Origin: Streptomyces sp. NRRL F-2580
GTDB lineage: Bacteria; Actinomycetota; Actinomycetes; Streptomycetales; Streptomycetaceae
Length of the DNA stretch: 64,000 nt
Assembly (NCBI RefSeq): GCF_000720115.1
Contig: NZ_JOIR01000007.1
Span: 62,001 to 126,000, forward strand
Direction of reading: 5' to 3'
Part shown: positions 27,428-35,945 of the stretch, one piece after another
Numbering within the stretch: position 1 is the first letter of the stretch
How the letters are laid out: each line of letters begins with the position of its first letter
Notes under the pieces: model-generated
Database searches by the model: none
The model's input: only the letters and a program-made list of their open reading frames with translations
What the model was told of the DNA's origin: nothing
Made by a program: the position numbers and the translations under genes

Positions 27428-28506
27428 TGGACGACCACACTCCGCCGGGCGGACCGAGCGAGGAAGAGGCGCTGCGGGGCCTGCTGCACGGCGCCGTCGA
27501 GGGCCTGCAGCCCTCCGCGGGAGCCCTGGAGCGGCTGCGGCACGCCGTTCCCGCGCGCCGCGCCCGCAAACGCCGGGCCCTGGTCGGCGCCGCCGCGGTG
27601 GCCCTGCTCGCGGGGACCGCCATCCCGGCCCTCATGCACCTGGCGGGCGGCGAGGGCGGGGCCACGGACCACCCGGCCATGGCCGGGCACGGTGAGCGCA
27701 CCGGCGACAAGCCGGGCGCGGTCGCCTCCGACCCGCACCAGAACGGATACGGGAACCAGCCGAGGTCCACCCGCTCCTCCGGGGGCTCCCCGGCCGGGGG
27801 CGGCGCCACCGGGCATCCGGACGCCACGCTGGGCGGTTCCCCGGTGGGCGGTCTGACGGCGGGCCCCACCGGCACCGGGGGCGCGTCCTCCGGTACGGCC
27901 GGTTCGGCGCCCGGCTCCGGCCCGATGCCGCCGGTGGCCGCGCCGGGCGTGCCCGGATGCGGCGCGGACCAGCTCGGGGTGGTGGGCTCGGCCCGCGCCC
28001 CGGAGACCGACGGCCGGGTCTACGGCAGTTTCCGGGTCACCAACGTCTCCGCGCAGGGCTGCGCCGTCACCGGCCAGGACACCGTCTCGGCGGCCCCGGC
28101 GCCCGGGGCGTCGTCCGGCCAGGGCCCCTCGGTCGCGGTGGTCGGCCACACGGCGGGGGACCCGGCGAGCGGGCTGCTGCCGGATCCGTCGGCGGAGGCG
28201 CCGGCGCTGGTGCTCCCGCCGAACACGGCGTACGAGGTCCGCTTCGCATGGGTGCCCTCGAAGGAGTCCTGTACGCCGACGAACCCGGACACGGGTGGCA
28301 AGCCGCCGCAGACGGACTCCTCGGGCAGCTCGGGCGCTCCGGCGCACGGGGCGGTCACCGAGCCGCAGACGGGTACGCCCCCGGTGACGGCGGGCGTCTC
28401 GGTGTCCCACACCCCGCAGCCGGGAGCCGCGACCACGCGGACGACGCTTCCCGAGGCCTGCGGCGGAACGGTCTACCGGACGGGTGCGATCCCGCTCGGC
28501 GAGTAG
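27424..28506 (+). CDS. membrane-anchored partner of the sigma factor, DUF4232-like C-terminal domain
   Basis: 360 residues. A cytoplasmic start of about 45 residues (EEEALRGLLHGAVEGLQPSAGALERLRHAV) is followed by a basic stretch and one membrane helix (ALVGAAAVALLAGTAIPALM), then a Gly/Ser/Thr/Pro-rich linker. The exported domain has paired Cys (PGCGADQLGVVGSA, AQGCAVTG, KESCTPT, EACGGTVYRTG), resembling DUF4232. The ATGA overlap with the sigma factor suggests an anti-sigma or sensor role. There is no ZAS zinc motif. Confidence 0.7.
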   Translation: MMDDHTPPGGPSEEEALRGLLHGAVEGLQPSAGALERLRHAVPARRARKRRALVGAAAVALLAGTAIPALMHLAGGEGGATDHPAMAGHGERTGDKPGAVASDPHQNGYGNQPRSTRSSGGSPAGGGATGHPDATLGGSPVGGLTAGPTGTGGASSGTAGSAPGSGPMPPVAAPGVPGCGADQLGVVGSARAPETDGRVYGSFRVTNVSAQGCAVTGQDTVSAAPAPGASSGQGPSVAVVGHTAGDPASGLLPDPSAEAPALVLPPNTAYEVRFAWVPSKESCTPTNPDTGGKPPQTDSSGSSGAPAHGAVTEPQTGTPPVTAGVSVSHTPQPGAATTRTTLPEACGGTVYRTGAIPLGE

Positions 28507-28542
28507 TTCGTCGAGGGTCGAGCGGGGACCGGGGCGCCCGCC

Positions 28543-29328
28543 CTACGCTGCGGGTTCGAGGAGCCCCGCCTCGGCGTCGCGCAGGCTCTCCACCTCGCGG
28601 CGGTAGAGCCGGAACCACATGAAGAGCACGAAGGCGACGAAGACGAACCACTCGCCGGTGTAGCCGAGGTTCTGGAAGGCCTTCAGGTCGAGCCCGGTGT
28701 TGGCCGGCGCCTGCGCGGGCACCGGAACCATCCCGTCCGCCGGCGTCTGCACGGTCAGCCAGGCGTCGTACAGGTCGTACGGGACGAGGTTGACCAGCGA
28801 GGCCGCCCCGATCACGCCGAGCTGCCCGGCCGGCAGGCCGCCCTGGGAGTGGACCCCCTTCGTGCCGGAGTTCTCCGGGGCCTGCAGGGCGCCGGTGACC
28901 TCGACCCGGCCGCTCGGCGGGGCCGGGGCCTTCGCCGGGTCCGCCGCCCCCGGCAGCCAGCCCCGGACCACCGGGACGGTCTTGCCGGAGTCGGTCTTCA
29001 GCAGGGTCAGGACGTAGAAGCCGGACTCGCCGTCGAGCCGCCGCTCGGGCACCAGCATCTGATCGGCGTACTCCCCGGCCGTGGAAGCCAGCCTTCCGGA
29101 GGTCTTCGTGTCCACCGGAAGCAGCGAGTCCAGGGGCGCGGCCGTCTGGTCGGCGGGCTGCCCGGCCGTCGCCTCCCGGTGGCTGTCGACACGGTCCTCG
29201 AACCGGCCGAGCTGCCAGGACCCCATGAACAGACAGAAGGGGACGGCGAGCGCGACGAAGACGTTGATCCCCCACCAGCGCGGGGTCAGGAGAAACCGGT
29301 GCACCCCACCACCGTACGGGGGGTGCAC
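28543..29328 (-). CDS. SURF1 family protein
   Basis: 261 residues. N-terminal membrane helix (WWGINVFVALAVPFCLFMGSWQLGRF, with the GxWQLxR signature), a periplasmic domain with VLTLLKTDSGKTVPVVRGWLPG (family: GxVLVNRGWxP), and a C-terminal helix (GEWFVFVAFVLFMWFRLYRRE). SURF1 helps assemble cytochrome aa3 oxidase, probably by heme handling. Convergent with the preceding gene. Confidence 0.92.
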   Translation of the reverse strand: MHPPYGGGVHRFLLTPRWWGINVFVALAVPFCLFMGSWQLGRFEDRVDSHREATAGQPADQTAAPLDSLLPVDTKTSGRLASTAGEYADQMLVPERRLDGESGFYVLTLLKTDSGKTVPVVRGWLPGAADPAKAPAPPSGRVEVTGALQAPENSGTKGVHSQGGLPAGQLGVIGAASLVNLVPYDLYDAWLTVQTPADGMVPVPAQAPANTGLDLKAFQNLGYTGEWFVFVAFVLFMWFRLYRREVESLRDAEAGLLEPAA

Positions 29329-29338
29329 CGGAGCGGGA

Positions 29339-31144
29339 CTAGCGGGGCAGGTGCTTCAGCGCGAACTCCAGCTCCATCCGGACCTGCTTGATCCGCTCCT
29401 CCACGACCAGCGAGCCGTGCCCGGCGTCGTACCGGTACACCTCGTGCTCCGCGCCGCGCGCCACCAGCCGGTCCACGTAGTTGTCGATCTGCCGGATCGG
29501 GCAGCGCGGGTCGTTGACGCCCGCCGCGATGTGGACGGGTGCCTTCACCGCGTCGACGTAGGTGAGCGGCGAGGAGACCTCGAACCGGTCCGGGACCTCC
29601 TCCGGAGTGCCGCCGAAGAGGGTGCGGTCCAGGGCCTTCAGCGCCTCCATCTCGTCGTGGTACGCCGTCACGTAGTCCGCGACCGGTACGGCGGCCAGGC
29701 CCACCGCCCAGGCGTCGGGCTGCATGCCCAGGCCCAGCAGCGTCAGGTACCCGCCCCAGGAGCCGCCCGACAGCACGAGGCGTGCCGGGTCCGCGAGGCC
29801 GGAGGCCACCGCCCACTCCCGGACCGCCGCGATGTCCTCCAGCTCGATCAGACCGACCCGGTGCTTGAGGGCGTCCGTCCAGGCGCGGCCGTAGCCCGTC
29901 GAGCCGCGGTAGTTGACCCGCACGACCGCGAAGCCGTGGTCCAGCCAGGCCGCCGGGGTCGCCGCGAAGGCGTCGCTGTCGTGCCAGGTGGGCCCGCCGT
30001 GGATCTCGAAGATCGTCGGGAAGGGGCCCTCGCCGTGGCCGGCCGGGCGCTGGGCGAGCGCGTGGATCCGCCCGCCCGGACCCTCCACCCACACGTCCTC
30101 CACCGGCACCGACCCGGGTGCCTTGAAGCCGGGCGGGTCCAGGACGACCCCGCCCGCCGTGGACCGTACGGTCGAGGGCTCGGCCGCCGAGGACCACAGG
30201 TACTCCACGGTCCCGTCGGGCCGCGCCCCGGCCCCCGACACCGTCCCCGGCGGCGTGTCCACCCGTACGAGCTCCCGCGCGGCCAGGTCGTAGCGCCACA
30301 GCTCGCTGCGCGCCTCGAAGCTGTGCGCGACGAGCAGCGCGGTTCCGTCCGGGTACCACTCGGCGCTGACGTCGCCCGGCAGGTCGATCGCGAGCTCCTC
30401 CTCGGCGCCGGTGGCCACGTCCCACACCATCGGCTCCCAGCGGCCGCGCCGCTGGTGGCCGACGAGGAGGCGGGTGTCGCCCGCGACCGGAGCGAAGCCG
30501 AGGACCTCCAGGCCGAGCTCCTCGGTGCCGCCGCGGGAGTCGTCCAGCTCGGCGATGGTGGACCCGTCGAGGGTCAGCACGCGCAGGGAGGAGTGCATCG
30601 CGTCGCCGTGCTCGGTGTGCTCGACGGCCACGAGCGTCCCGTCGTGGGACAGGTCGCCGACGCCCGCCGACTCCCGGTGCCGGTAGATCACGGTGGGCGC
30701 GGAACCGTCCGGGCGGACCACGTGGACCGTCGAGCCCTCCTCGTCCGTGGAGCGCCCGACGACGGCGGTGCCGTCGCGGCCGATGGCCAGACCGGCGGGG
30801 TACGAGGGCTCCAGGCCGGGGGTGGCCGGCTCGTCCGGGCCGCCCCCGAAGGGCTGGCGCACCCAGGTGCCGAACTCGTCGCCGTCCGTGTCGGAGAACC
30901 ACCAGATCCACGCCCCGTCGGGGGAGAGGGCGCCGTCGGTGGTGCCGTTCGGGCGGTCGGTGGCCTGCCGCTGGACGCCGGTGGTGCGGTCCCAGGCGTA
31001 GAGCTCGAAGGTTCCGGTCGCGTTGGAGACGAAGAGCGAACGGTCCGGGGCGTCCTCGGCCCAGTCGGGCAGTCCGACGCGCGGTGCCCGGAACCGCTTC
31101 TCCCAGTCGGGCGTCTCGGGGGTGATCTCGCTGTCGCTGGTCAT
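29339..31144 (-). CDS. S9 prolyl-oligopeptidase-family peptidase
   Basis: About 600 residues, no signal peptide. The first two thirds are beta-propeller-like repeats (VSNATGTFELYAWDRTTG, LSPDGAWIWWFSDTDGDEFG). The C-terminal alpha/beta hydrolase has HGGPTWHDSDAF, VVRVNYRGSTGYGRAWTDAL, the nucleophile LVLSGGSWGGYLTL, the Asp of GVNDPRCP and the His of DAGHGSLV. It cleaves short peptides or acyl-peptides. ATG at 31144 or, in frame, 31153. Confidence 0.93.
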   Translation of the reverse strand: MTSDSEITPETPDWEKRFRAPRVGLPDWAEDAPDRSLFVSNATGTFELYAWDRTTGVQRQATDRPNGTTDGALSPDGAWIWWFSDTDGDEFGTWVRQPFGGGPDEPATPGLEPSYPAGLAIGRDGTAVVGRSTDEEGSTVHVVRPDGSAPTVIYRHRESAGVGDLSHDGTLVAVEHTEHGDAMHSSLRVLTLDGSTIAELDDSRGGTEELGLEVLGFAPVAGDTRLLVGHQRRGRWEPMVWDVATGAEEELAIDLPGDVSAEWYPDGTALLVAHSFEARSELWRYDLAARELVRVDTPPGTVSGAGARPDGTVEYLWSSAAEPSTVRSTAGGVVLDPPGFKAPGSVPVEDVWVEGPGGRIHALAQRPAGHGEGPFPTIFEIHGGPTWHDSDAFAATPAAWLDHGFAVVRVNYRGSTGYGRAWTDALKHRVGLIELEDIAAVREWAVASGLADPARLVLSGGSWGGYLTLLGLGMQPDAWAVGLAAVPVADYVTAYHDEMEALKALDRTLFGGTPEEVPDRFEVSSPLTYVDAVKAPVHIAAGVNDPRCPIRQIDNYVDRLVARGAEHEVYRYDAGHGSLVVEERIKQVRMELEFALKHLPR

Positions 31145-31232
31145 GCGCCCCATTGTGGCCGCAGGGGTCCCCCAGATGCCGACTGCTCCGAACGGGCGCA
31201 GAGTGGAACCCGTAGCCCAAGGAGGAACGATC

Positions 31233-31400
31233 ATGGCCAAGAAGGCGCACACCGGCCACCACATCCACCAGGACTCCGAGCGCGCGCTGGCGAAGAACAC
31301 GGCCGCCGAGGCCCGGGCCAAGGCCGCGACCAGGGACGTGCAGTCGTCCGCCGCGAAGACGCGGGGCATGCAGCAGAAGGCCCAGGCCAAGCGCGGTTGA
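31233..31400 (+). CDS. small basic Ala/Lys-rich protein
   Basis: 55 residues, MAKKAHTGHHIHQDSERALA..., with AAEARAKAATRDVQSSAAKTRGMQQKAQAKR. It is highly basic and helical, preceded by a strong AGGAGGA. I recognise no named family. The composition suggests a nucleic-acid-associated or chaperone-like protein. It lies divergent from the S9 peptidase and 35 bp before the amidohydrolase. Confidence 0.65.
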   Translation: MAKKAHTGHHIHQDSERALAKNTAAEARAKAATRDVQSSAAKTRGMQQKAQAKRG

Positions 31401-31435
31401 GCCCGGGGGCCTGCGGAGGTCCGTAGGCTGGCGCC

Positions 31436-32737
31436 ATGCGGATGATCGTCCGGGGCGCCCGGCTGCTGCACACCTCAGGCCTGTCCGACGTCGAGGTCGC
31501 GGAGGACGGCCGGATCGCGCGCGTGATCCCGCACGACGACCAGAAGGAACCGCCGGCCACCGGCATCCTCGTCGAGGCCCACGGCGCCCTGCTGACCGCG
31601 CCCTTCGTGGAGCCGCACATCCACCTCGACACGGCGCTGACCGCCGGGGAGCCGCGTCCCAACGTCTCCGGCACGCTGTGGGAGGGCATCGCCTGCTGGA
31701 GCGAGCGCAAGCGGACCCTGACCCGTGAGGACGTGATCGCGCGGGCCACCGAGGTGCTGCGGTGGCAGGCGGCCCAAGGGGTGCTGCACGTGCGCACCCA
31801 CTGCGACATCACCGACCCGGCCCTCACCGCCCTGGACGCGCTGCTCGAAGTGCGCGACCGGGTGCGGGACGTCATGACCCTGCAGATCGTGGCCTTCCCG
31901 CAGGAGGGCATCGCCTCCTTCCCGGACGGCGAGGCGCTGTTGCGGGAGGCGATCGCCCGCGGGGCCGACGTCGTCGGCGCGATCCCGCACTTCGAGGACA
32001 CCCGCGAGGACGGGGTCGCGTCCTTGAGGACGGCCTTCGCGCTGGCCGAGGAGCACGGGCTGCGGGTGGACGCGCACTGCGACGAGATCGACGACGAGCA
32101 GTCCCGGTTCGTGGAGGTGCTGGCCACGCTGGCCCTGCGCTCGGGCCTGCGCGAACGCGCCACCGCCTCGCACACGACGGCCATGGGCTCCTACAACGGC
32201 GCGTACAGCTTCAAACTCCAGCGGCTGCTGTCCCGTTCGGGCATCAACCTGGTCGCCAACCCCTTCGCCAACCTCAACCTCCAGGGCCGCTTCGACGCCT
32301 ACCCCAGGCGCCGCGGCCTCACCCAGGTCAAGGAGATGCTGGCGGCCGGGGTCAACGTGGCCTTCGGCCACGACGACGTGATGGACCCCTGGAACGCCCT
32401 CGGCACCGCCAACCCCCTCCAGACCGCCCTCGTCGGGCTGTACGCCGCCCAGCTCACCGGCGCGGACGAGATCCCGGTGGCCTTCTCGATGGTGACGGAC
32501 CGTGCGGCGCGCGTCCTGGGCCTGTCGGACGCCGAGTACGGCATCACGGAGGGCGCCCCCGCCTCCTTCGTCCTGCTCCCGGCCCCGTCGCCCGAGGAGG
32601 CGATCCGCCGTCAGGTCCGCCCCCGGTACGTCGTCTCGCGCGGCGCCGTCCTCGCCGAGACCCCGCCCGCCCCGGCCCGGCTGAACTGGCCGGGGGAGGC
32701 CCCCTCGGAGGTGGACTTCAGCCGCCGCCTACGCTGA
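31436..32737 (+). CDS. amidohydrolase, cytosine-deaminase-like
   Basis: 433 residues, cytosolic TIM-barrel metal hydrolase. Motifs: ALLTAPFVEPHIHLDTALTAG (metal HxH), HVRTHCDITDP, GLRVDAHCDEIDDEQSRF (metal His and catalytic Glu), TASHTTAMGSYNGAYSFKL, and AFGHDDVMDPWNALGTANPLQ (metal Asp). This set matches cytosine deaminase (CodA) and relatives acting on cyclic amides or N-heterocycles. The true substrate is unproven. Next gene (HD domain) starts 7 bp later. Confidence 0.88.
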   Translation: MRMIVRGARLLHTSGLSDVEVAEDGRIARVIPHDDQKEPPATGILVEAHGALLTAPFVEPHIHLDTALTAGEPRPNVSGTLWEGIACWSERKRTLTREDVIARATEVLRWQAAQGVLHVRTHCDITDPALTALDALLEVRDRVRDVMTLQIVAFPQEGIASFPDGEALLREAIARGADVVGAIPHFEDTREDGVASLRTAFALAEEHGLRVDAHCDEIDDEQSRFVEVLATLALRSGLRERATASHTTAMGSYNGAYSFKLQRLLSRSGINLVANPFANLNLQGRFDAYPRRRGLTQVKEMLAAGVNVAFGHDDVMDPWNALGTANPLQTALVGLYAAQLTGADEIPVAFSMVTDRAARVLGLSDAEYGITEGAPASFVLLPAPSPEEAIRRQVRPRYVVSRGAVLAETPPAPARLNWPGEAPSEVDFSRRLR

Positions 32738-32743
32738 CGACCC

Positions 32744-33328
32744 ATGACGTGGACACTTGACACCAACTCGGCCCGCACCGCCCTTCAGATCGCGTCGGAG
32801 TACGCGGACCCGGCGCTGCTGAACCACTCCGTACGCTCCTACGCCTTCGGCGCGCAGTACGCGGACCAGCACGGCCTGGCGTACGACGAGGAGCTCTTCT
32901 ACGTGGCGGCCCTCCTCCACGACCTGGGCCTGACCGCGCCCTTCGACAGCCACACCCTCCCCTTCGAGGAGGCCGGCGGTCATGTCGCGCGCGTCCTGAC
33001 GGCGGGCCTGGGCTGGCCGGCCGCCCGCCGGGCCCGCGCCGAGGAGGTCATCGTCCTGCACATGCGGGACGACGTGACGGCGGCCGAGGACGTCGAGAGC
33101 CACCTCCTGCAGGTCGGCACGAGCGCCGACGTCTCGGGCCTGCGCCTGTCCGAGTTCGACCCGGCCTTCACGGCCGCCTTGCTCGCCGCCCACCCGCGGG
33201 CCGGCTTCGGCGCCGCCTTCACCGCCCTGGTCGAGGACCAGGCGAAGCGCAAGCCCGACTGCGCGGCCGCCGCCTACGTCGCCGGCGGCGCGGCGACCCG
33301 CATCGCGGCCAACCCTTTGGGGGCGTGA
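32744..33328 (+). CDS. HD-domain phosphohydrolase-like protein (cyanamide-hydratase type)
   Basis: 194 residues. NHSVRSYAFGAQYADQHGL, FYVAALLHDLGLTAPFD and FEEAGGHVARVL supply the H...HD...E pattern of the HD superfamily, and the NHS-R-Y start resembles the fungal cyanamide hydratase/DUF-type group. Seven bp from the amidohydrolase; the two may act on related nitrogen compounds (inference). Confidence 0.8.
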   Translation: MTWTLDTNSARTALQIASEYADPALLNHSVRSYAFGAQYADQHGLAYDEELFYVAALLHDLGLTAPFDSHTLPFEEAGGHVARVLTAGLGWPAARRARAEEVIVLHMRDDVTAAEDVESHLLQVGTSADVSGLRLSEFDPAFTAALLAAHPRAGFGAAFTALVEDQAKRKPDCAAAAYVAGGAATRIAANPLGA

Positions 33329-33416
33329 AGGCCGGTGCCTGAGCCGTGACCGCGGCCGCCCTTCCGGGGCGGCCGAGGTCACGCACATCCGCCACCGCGT
33401 CGGATAGCGTGCCCGC

Positions 33417-33932
33417 ATGTCGTGGGACGAGGACGGAACGCCGCACCCGCTCGCACTGCGCCGCACCGGCCGCAGCGAACTGGAGCCGGACCGGCTGCCC
33501 GAGATCCGGGAGCTGGAGGTGCTCGGTTGGGAGCCCGCGCCCGAGGACCTGCGCTGGGTGTTCCTCCCGTACGTATGGCCCCCGGCGGCCCGGACCTGGA
33601 TCCCCGACCGCTCCACCCACTGGGCGGTGGACACCTCGCTCGACGGGCACGGCCACATCACCGGCGTGGAGTGCGCCGCGCTCACCGAGCCGGACCTGCA
33701 CGGCCTCGACCAAGAGGCCGACGCCGCCCTCGCCGGCCTCGGCCTCCCGCCCCGCCCCGGGGGACGCCTCTGGCTGCTCCGCCCGGTCGGCCCCTTCACC
33801 ACCGTCGGCTCGGTCCTCGACCACCTCGACACCCTGGCCGCGCAGCGCGCCGTGGAGGCCCTGCCCTCCGCGGCCTTCCTCGCCCTCGTGCGCACCGAAC
33901 TCTCGGCACTCTCCGCACCCGACGCTCCCTAG
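33417..33932 (+). CDS. hypothetical protein (possibly DUF5956)
   Basis: 171 residues: MSWDEDGTPHPLALRRTGRS, then LEVLGWEPAPEDLRWVFLPYVWPPAARTWIPDR and LAAQRAVEALPSAAFLALVRTELS. No membrane segments or catalytic motifs I can identify. The Trp/Pro-rich middle recalls a Streptomyces DUF, probably DUF5956, but this is from memory. ATG at 33417. Confidence 0.65.
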   Translation: MSWDEDGTPHPLALRRTGRSELEPDRLPEIRELEVLGWEPAPEDLRWVFLPYVWPPAARTWIPDRSTHWAVDTSLDGHGHITGVECAALTEPDLHGLDQEADAALAGLGLPPRPGGRLWLLRPVGPFTTVGSVLDHLDTLAAQRAVEALPSAAFLALVRTELSALSAPDAP

Positions 33933-33980
33933 CCCCGTGACCGGAAAGGCCCACCGGCACGCGGCGCCGGGGTCACCGGC

Positions 33981-34451
33981 CTACCGGCCGCCCTTGCGCT
34001 CCTGCGTCGTGGCCCGGATCTCCTCCGTGGCCTCACGGAACGCGGGGGCCGCGCGGGAGAAGTAGTCGAAGAGCAGCTCCAGTTGGTCCGGGGCGTATCC
34101 GGCGAGCACCTCGCCGATCCGCTTGCGGGCCGGCCCCACGGCCGCCTCGACCCCGGCCAGCGCGTCCGGCACCGCCTCGACCACGACCTTGCGCCGGTCG
34201 GCCGGGTCGGCGGTACGGCGTACGTACCCCGCGCGCTCCAGCCGGTCGATCAGCCGCGTCGTCGCCCCGGTCGTGAGCCCCGTCCCGGCCGCGAGTTCGC
34301 CGGAGGTGAGCCCGCCCGCCAGGGTGATGCGGCTGAGGGCGTACCACTCGGACGCCTGGAGGCCCGCGGCCTCCGCGCCCGCCATGCCGTGCAGCCCCAC
34401 GGCATCGATGTAGTCCCGGAAGACCGCCCGCCGGTCGTCCTGCTCCGTCAT
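33981..34451 (-). CDS. MarR-family transcriptional regulator
   Basis: 156 residues from ATG 34451. Winged helix: GLQASEWYALSRITLAGGLTSGELAAGTGLTTGATTRLIDRLERAGYVRRTADPADRRKVVVEAV; C-terminal dimerisation helix LLFDYFSRAAPAFREATEEIRAT. Divergent from the SgcJ-like/SDR pair, with a perfect palindrome in the shared promoter region, so it probably represses both directions. Confidence 0.92.
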   Translation of the reverse strand: MTEQDDRRAVFRDYIDAVGLHGMAGAEAAGLQASEWYALSRITLAGGLTSGELAAGTGLTTGATTRLIDRLERAGYVRRTADPADRRKVVVEAVPDALAGVEAAVGPARKRIGEVLAGYAPDQLELLFDYFSRAAPAFREATEEIRATTQERKGGR

Positions 34452-34466
34452 CGCGAAACCCTTCCC

Positions 34467-34496
34467 TTGCCATTTATCTGCACACGTGCAGATAAT
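34467..34496 (+). promoter_or_regulatory. sigma-70-like promoter overlapped by a perfect operator palindrome
   Basis: On the plus strand TTGCCA (34467-34472) and GATAAT (34491-34496) are separated by 18 bp. TTATCTGCAC-AC-GTGCAGATAA (34474-34495) is a perfect 10+10-bp palindrome filling the spacer and -10. It lies 22 bp upstream of the MarR start on the other strand. Binding there would block the rightward promoter and probably the MarR promoter too. Confidence 0.65.
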
Positions 34497-34578
34497 GCAT
34501 GCATGCAGTTGTTGCGCCAGTGTAGTCAACGCGGCGGCTGCCGTCATCCGTCCGTTCCGCCGATCGAGAGGCACTCCT

Positions 34579-35178
34579 GTGAACAAGAAGACCGTCAAGC
34601 GCGCCGCCCTCGCCACCGCCGCCGTGCTCGCACTCGGCGCCGTCGGCGCGTACCTCTACCTCGACACCACCTCCGGCATCCGGCGCACCGGCACCGAGAA
34701 CTGCGCCGACGTGATCCCGGCGGGCGCGGACCGCGCCGACGGCGAGGCCGTCTGCGCCACCCTCGACGCCCTCACCGACGCCTGGGCCCGCGGCGACGCG
34801 GACGCGTACGGCCGCCAGTTCACCGAGGACGGCACCTACACCACCTACGTCGGCAGCCACTACGAGGGCCGCGCCGACATCACCGAAGGCCACCGCGCCC
34901 TCTTCGAGGACTTCGTCAAGGGCAGCAAGCTCGCCGCGAGCTACCTCGACCTGCGCTTCCTCGGGAAGGACGCCGCCATCCTGACCGGCCGCGGCGACGA
35001 CTACACGGGCTCCAAGCCCGGCCTCGCCGAGCTGTCCAAGGTCCAGACGTACACCCTGGTCCGCGACACCGACGGCGCCTGGCGCATCGCAGCCTTCCAC
35101 AACACGCAGCGCCGCAACGTGATGGAGCGCTTCTCCTTCCTCTACTCGCCCGCCACGGCCCCCAAGGCGGAGAAGTGA
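34579..35178 (+). CDS. membrane-anchored SgcJ/EcaC-like (NTF2 fold) protein
   Basis: 199 residues from GTG 34579. Basic start and one hydrophobic segment (RAALATAAVLALGAVGAYLYL) that should act as signal anchor. Then ALTDAWARGDADAYGRQFTEDGTYTTYVGSHYEGRADI...LFEDFVKGSKL and VQTYTLVRDTDGAWRIAAFHNT, the SgcJ/EcaC/DUF4440 pattern of NTF2-like proteins. Overlaps the SDR gene by 4 bp. Confidence 0.82.
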   Translation: MNKKTVKRAALATAAVLALGAVGAYLYLDTTSGIRRTGTENCADVIPAGADRADGEAVCATLDALTDAWARGDADAYGRQFTEDGTYTTYVGSHYEGRADITEGHRALFEDFVKGSKLAASYLDLRFLGKDAAILTGRGDDYTGSKPGLAELSKVQTYTLVRDTDGAWRIAAFHNTQRRNVMERFSFLYSPATAPKAEK

Positions 35179-35945
35179 CCGCCCTGATCACCGGCGCCAC
35201 GGAGGGCATCGGCCGCGCCTTCGCCCGCGCGCTGGCCGCCGAGGGCCGCACCGTGACCGCCGTCGCCCGCACCGAGCGCCATCTACGCGCCCTCATGACC
35301 GAACTCGGCCCCGGCGGACCCGGCGGCGAACACGCCTACCTCGTCGCCGACCTCGCCACCCCCGAAGGGGTGCGCACCGTGGCGGACGCGCTGACGGCCG
35401 CCCCGTACGAGCTCCTGATCAACAACGCCGGCCTCGCCGGCCCCGGCCCCTTCGCCGACACCCCCCTCGACCAGGCCCTGCCCGCACTCCGCCTGAACTG
35501 CGAGGCGGTCGTCACCCTCGCCCACGCCTTCCTCGCCACCGCCGGTCCCGGCGCCGCCCTGATCAACGTCGCCTCCACGCTGGCCTTCGCCCCCCGACCC
35601 GGCCAGGCCGTCTACAGCGCGACCAAGGCCTTCGTCGCCTCCTTCTCCGAAGCGCTCTGGTACGAGCAAAGGCCGCGCGGGATCTACGTGATGGCCCTGT
35701 GCCCCGGACCGACGGCCACCCGCCCCGGCCTGCACGCCGACACCCCGGCCGTACTGGTCCAGCCGCCCGAGGCGGTCGTCGCCACCGCCCTCACGGCCCT
35801 GCGCCGACGCCGCCGCCCCACCGTCGTCCCCGGCCGCGCGAACACCCTCTTCGCCGCGGCGACCCGCATCCTCCCCCGCCCCACCACCCTCACCCTCCTC
35901 GCCGGCGGGTCCGGGGTCACTGCCCCGCGGAGAGTTCGCCGCTGA
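35175..35945 (+). CDS. short-chain dehydrogenase/reductase
   Basis: About 256 residues from GTG 35175. Rossmann motif TALITGATEGIGRAFARALA (TGxxxGIG), LLINNAGLAGPGPF (NNAG), ALINVASTLAF, and the catalytic pair in PGQAVYSATKAFVASFSEAL (YxxxK). After PGPTATR the tail is Arg-rich. Co-transcribed with the SgcJ-like gene under the MarR operator. Its last 29 bp overlap the convergent SulP gene. Confidence 0.9.
   Translation: MTALITGATEGIGRAFARALAAEGRTVTAVARTERHLRALMTELGPGGPGGEHAYLVADLATPEGVRTVADALTAAPYELLINNAGLAGPGPFADTPLDQALPALRLNCEAVVTLAHAFLATAGPGAALINVASTLAFAPRPGQAVYSATKAFVASFSEALWYEQRPRGIYVMALCPGPTATRPGLHADTPAVLVQPPEAVVATALTALRRRRRPTVVPGRANTLFAAATRILPRPTTLTLLAGGSGVTAPRRVRR

Noticed and set aside
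29081..31426. Very long plus-strand ORF opposite the S9 peptidase
   Set aside because: Mirror ORF of high-GC coding DNA; the minus strand carries the peptidase motifs.
34083..35174. Long plus-strand ORF upstream of the SDR gene in the same frame
   Set aside because: It is antisense to the MarR gene and out of frame with the SgcJ-like gene; codon bias and motifs begin only at GTG 35175.
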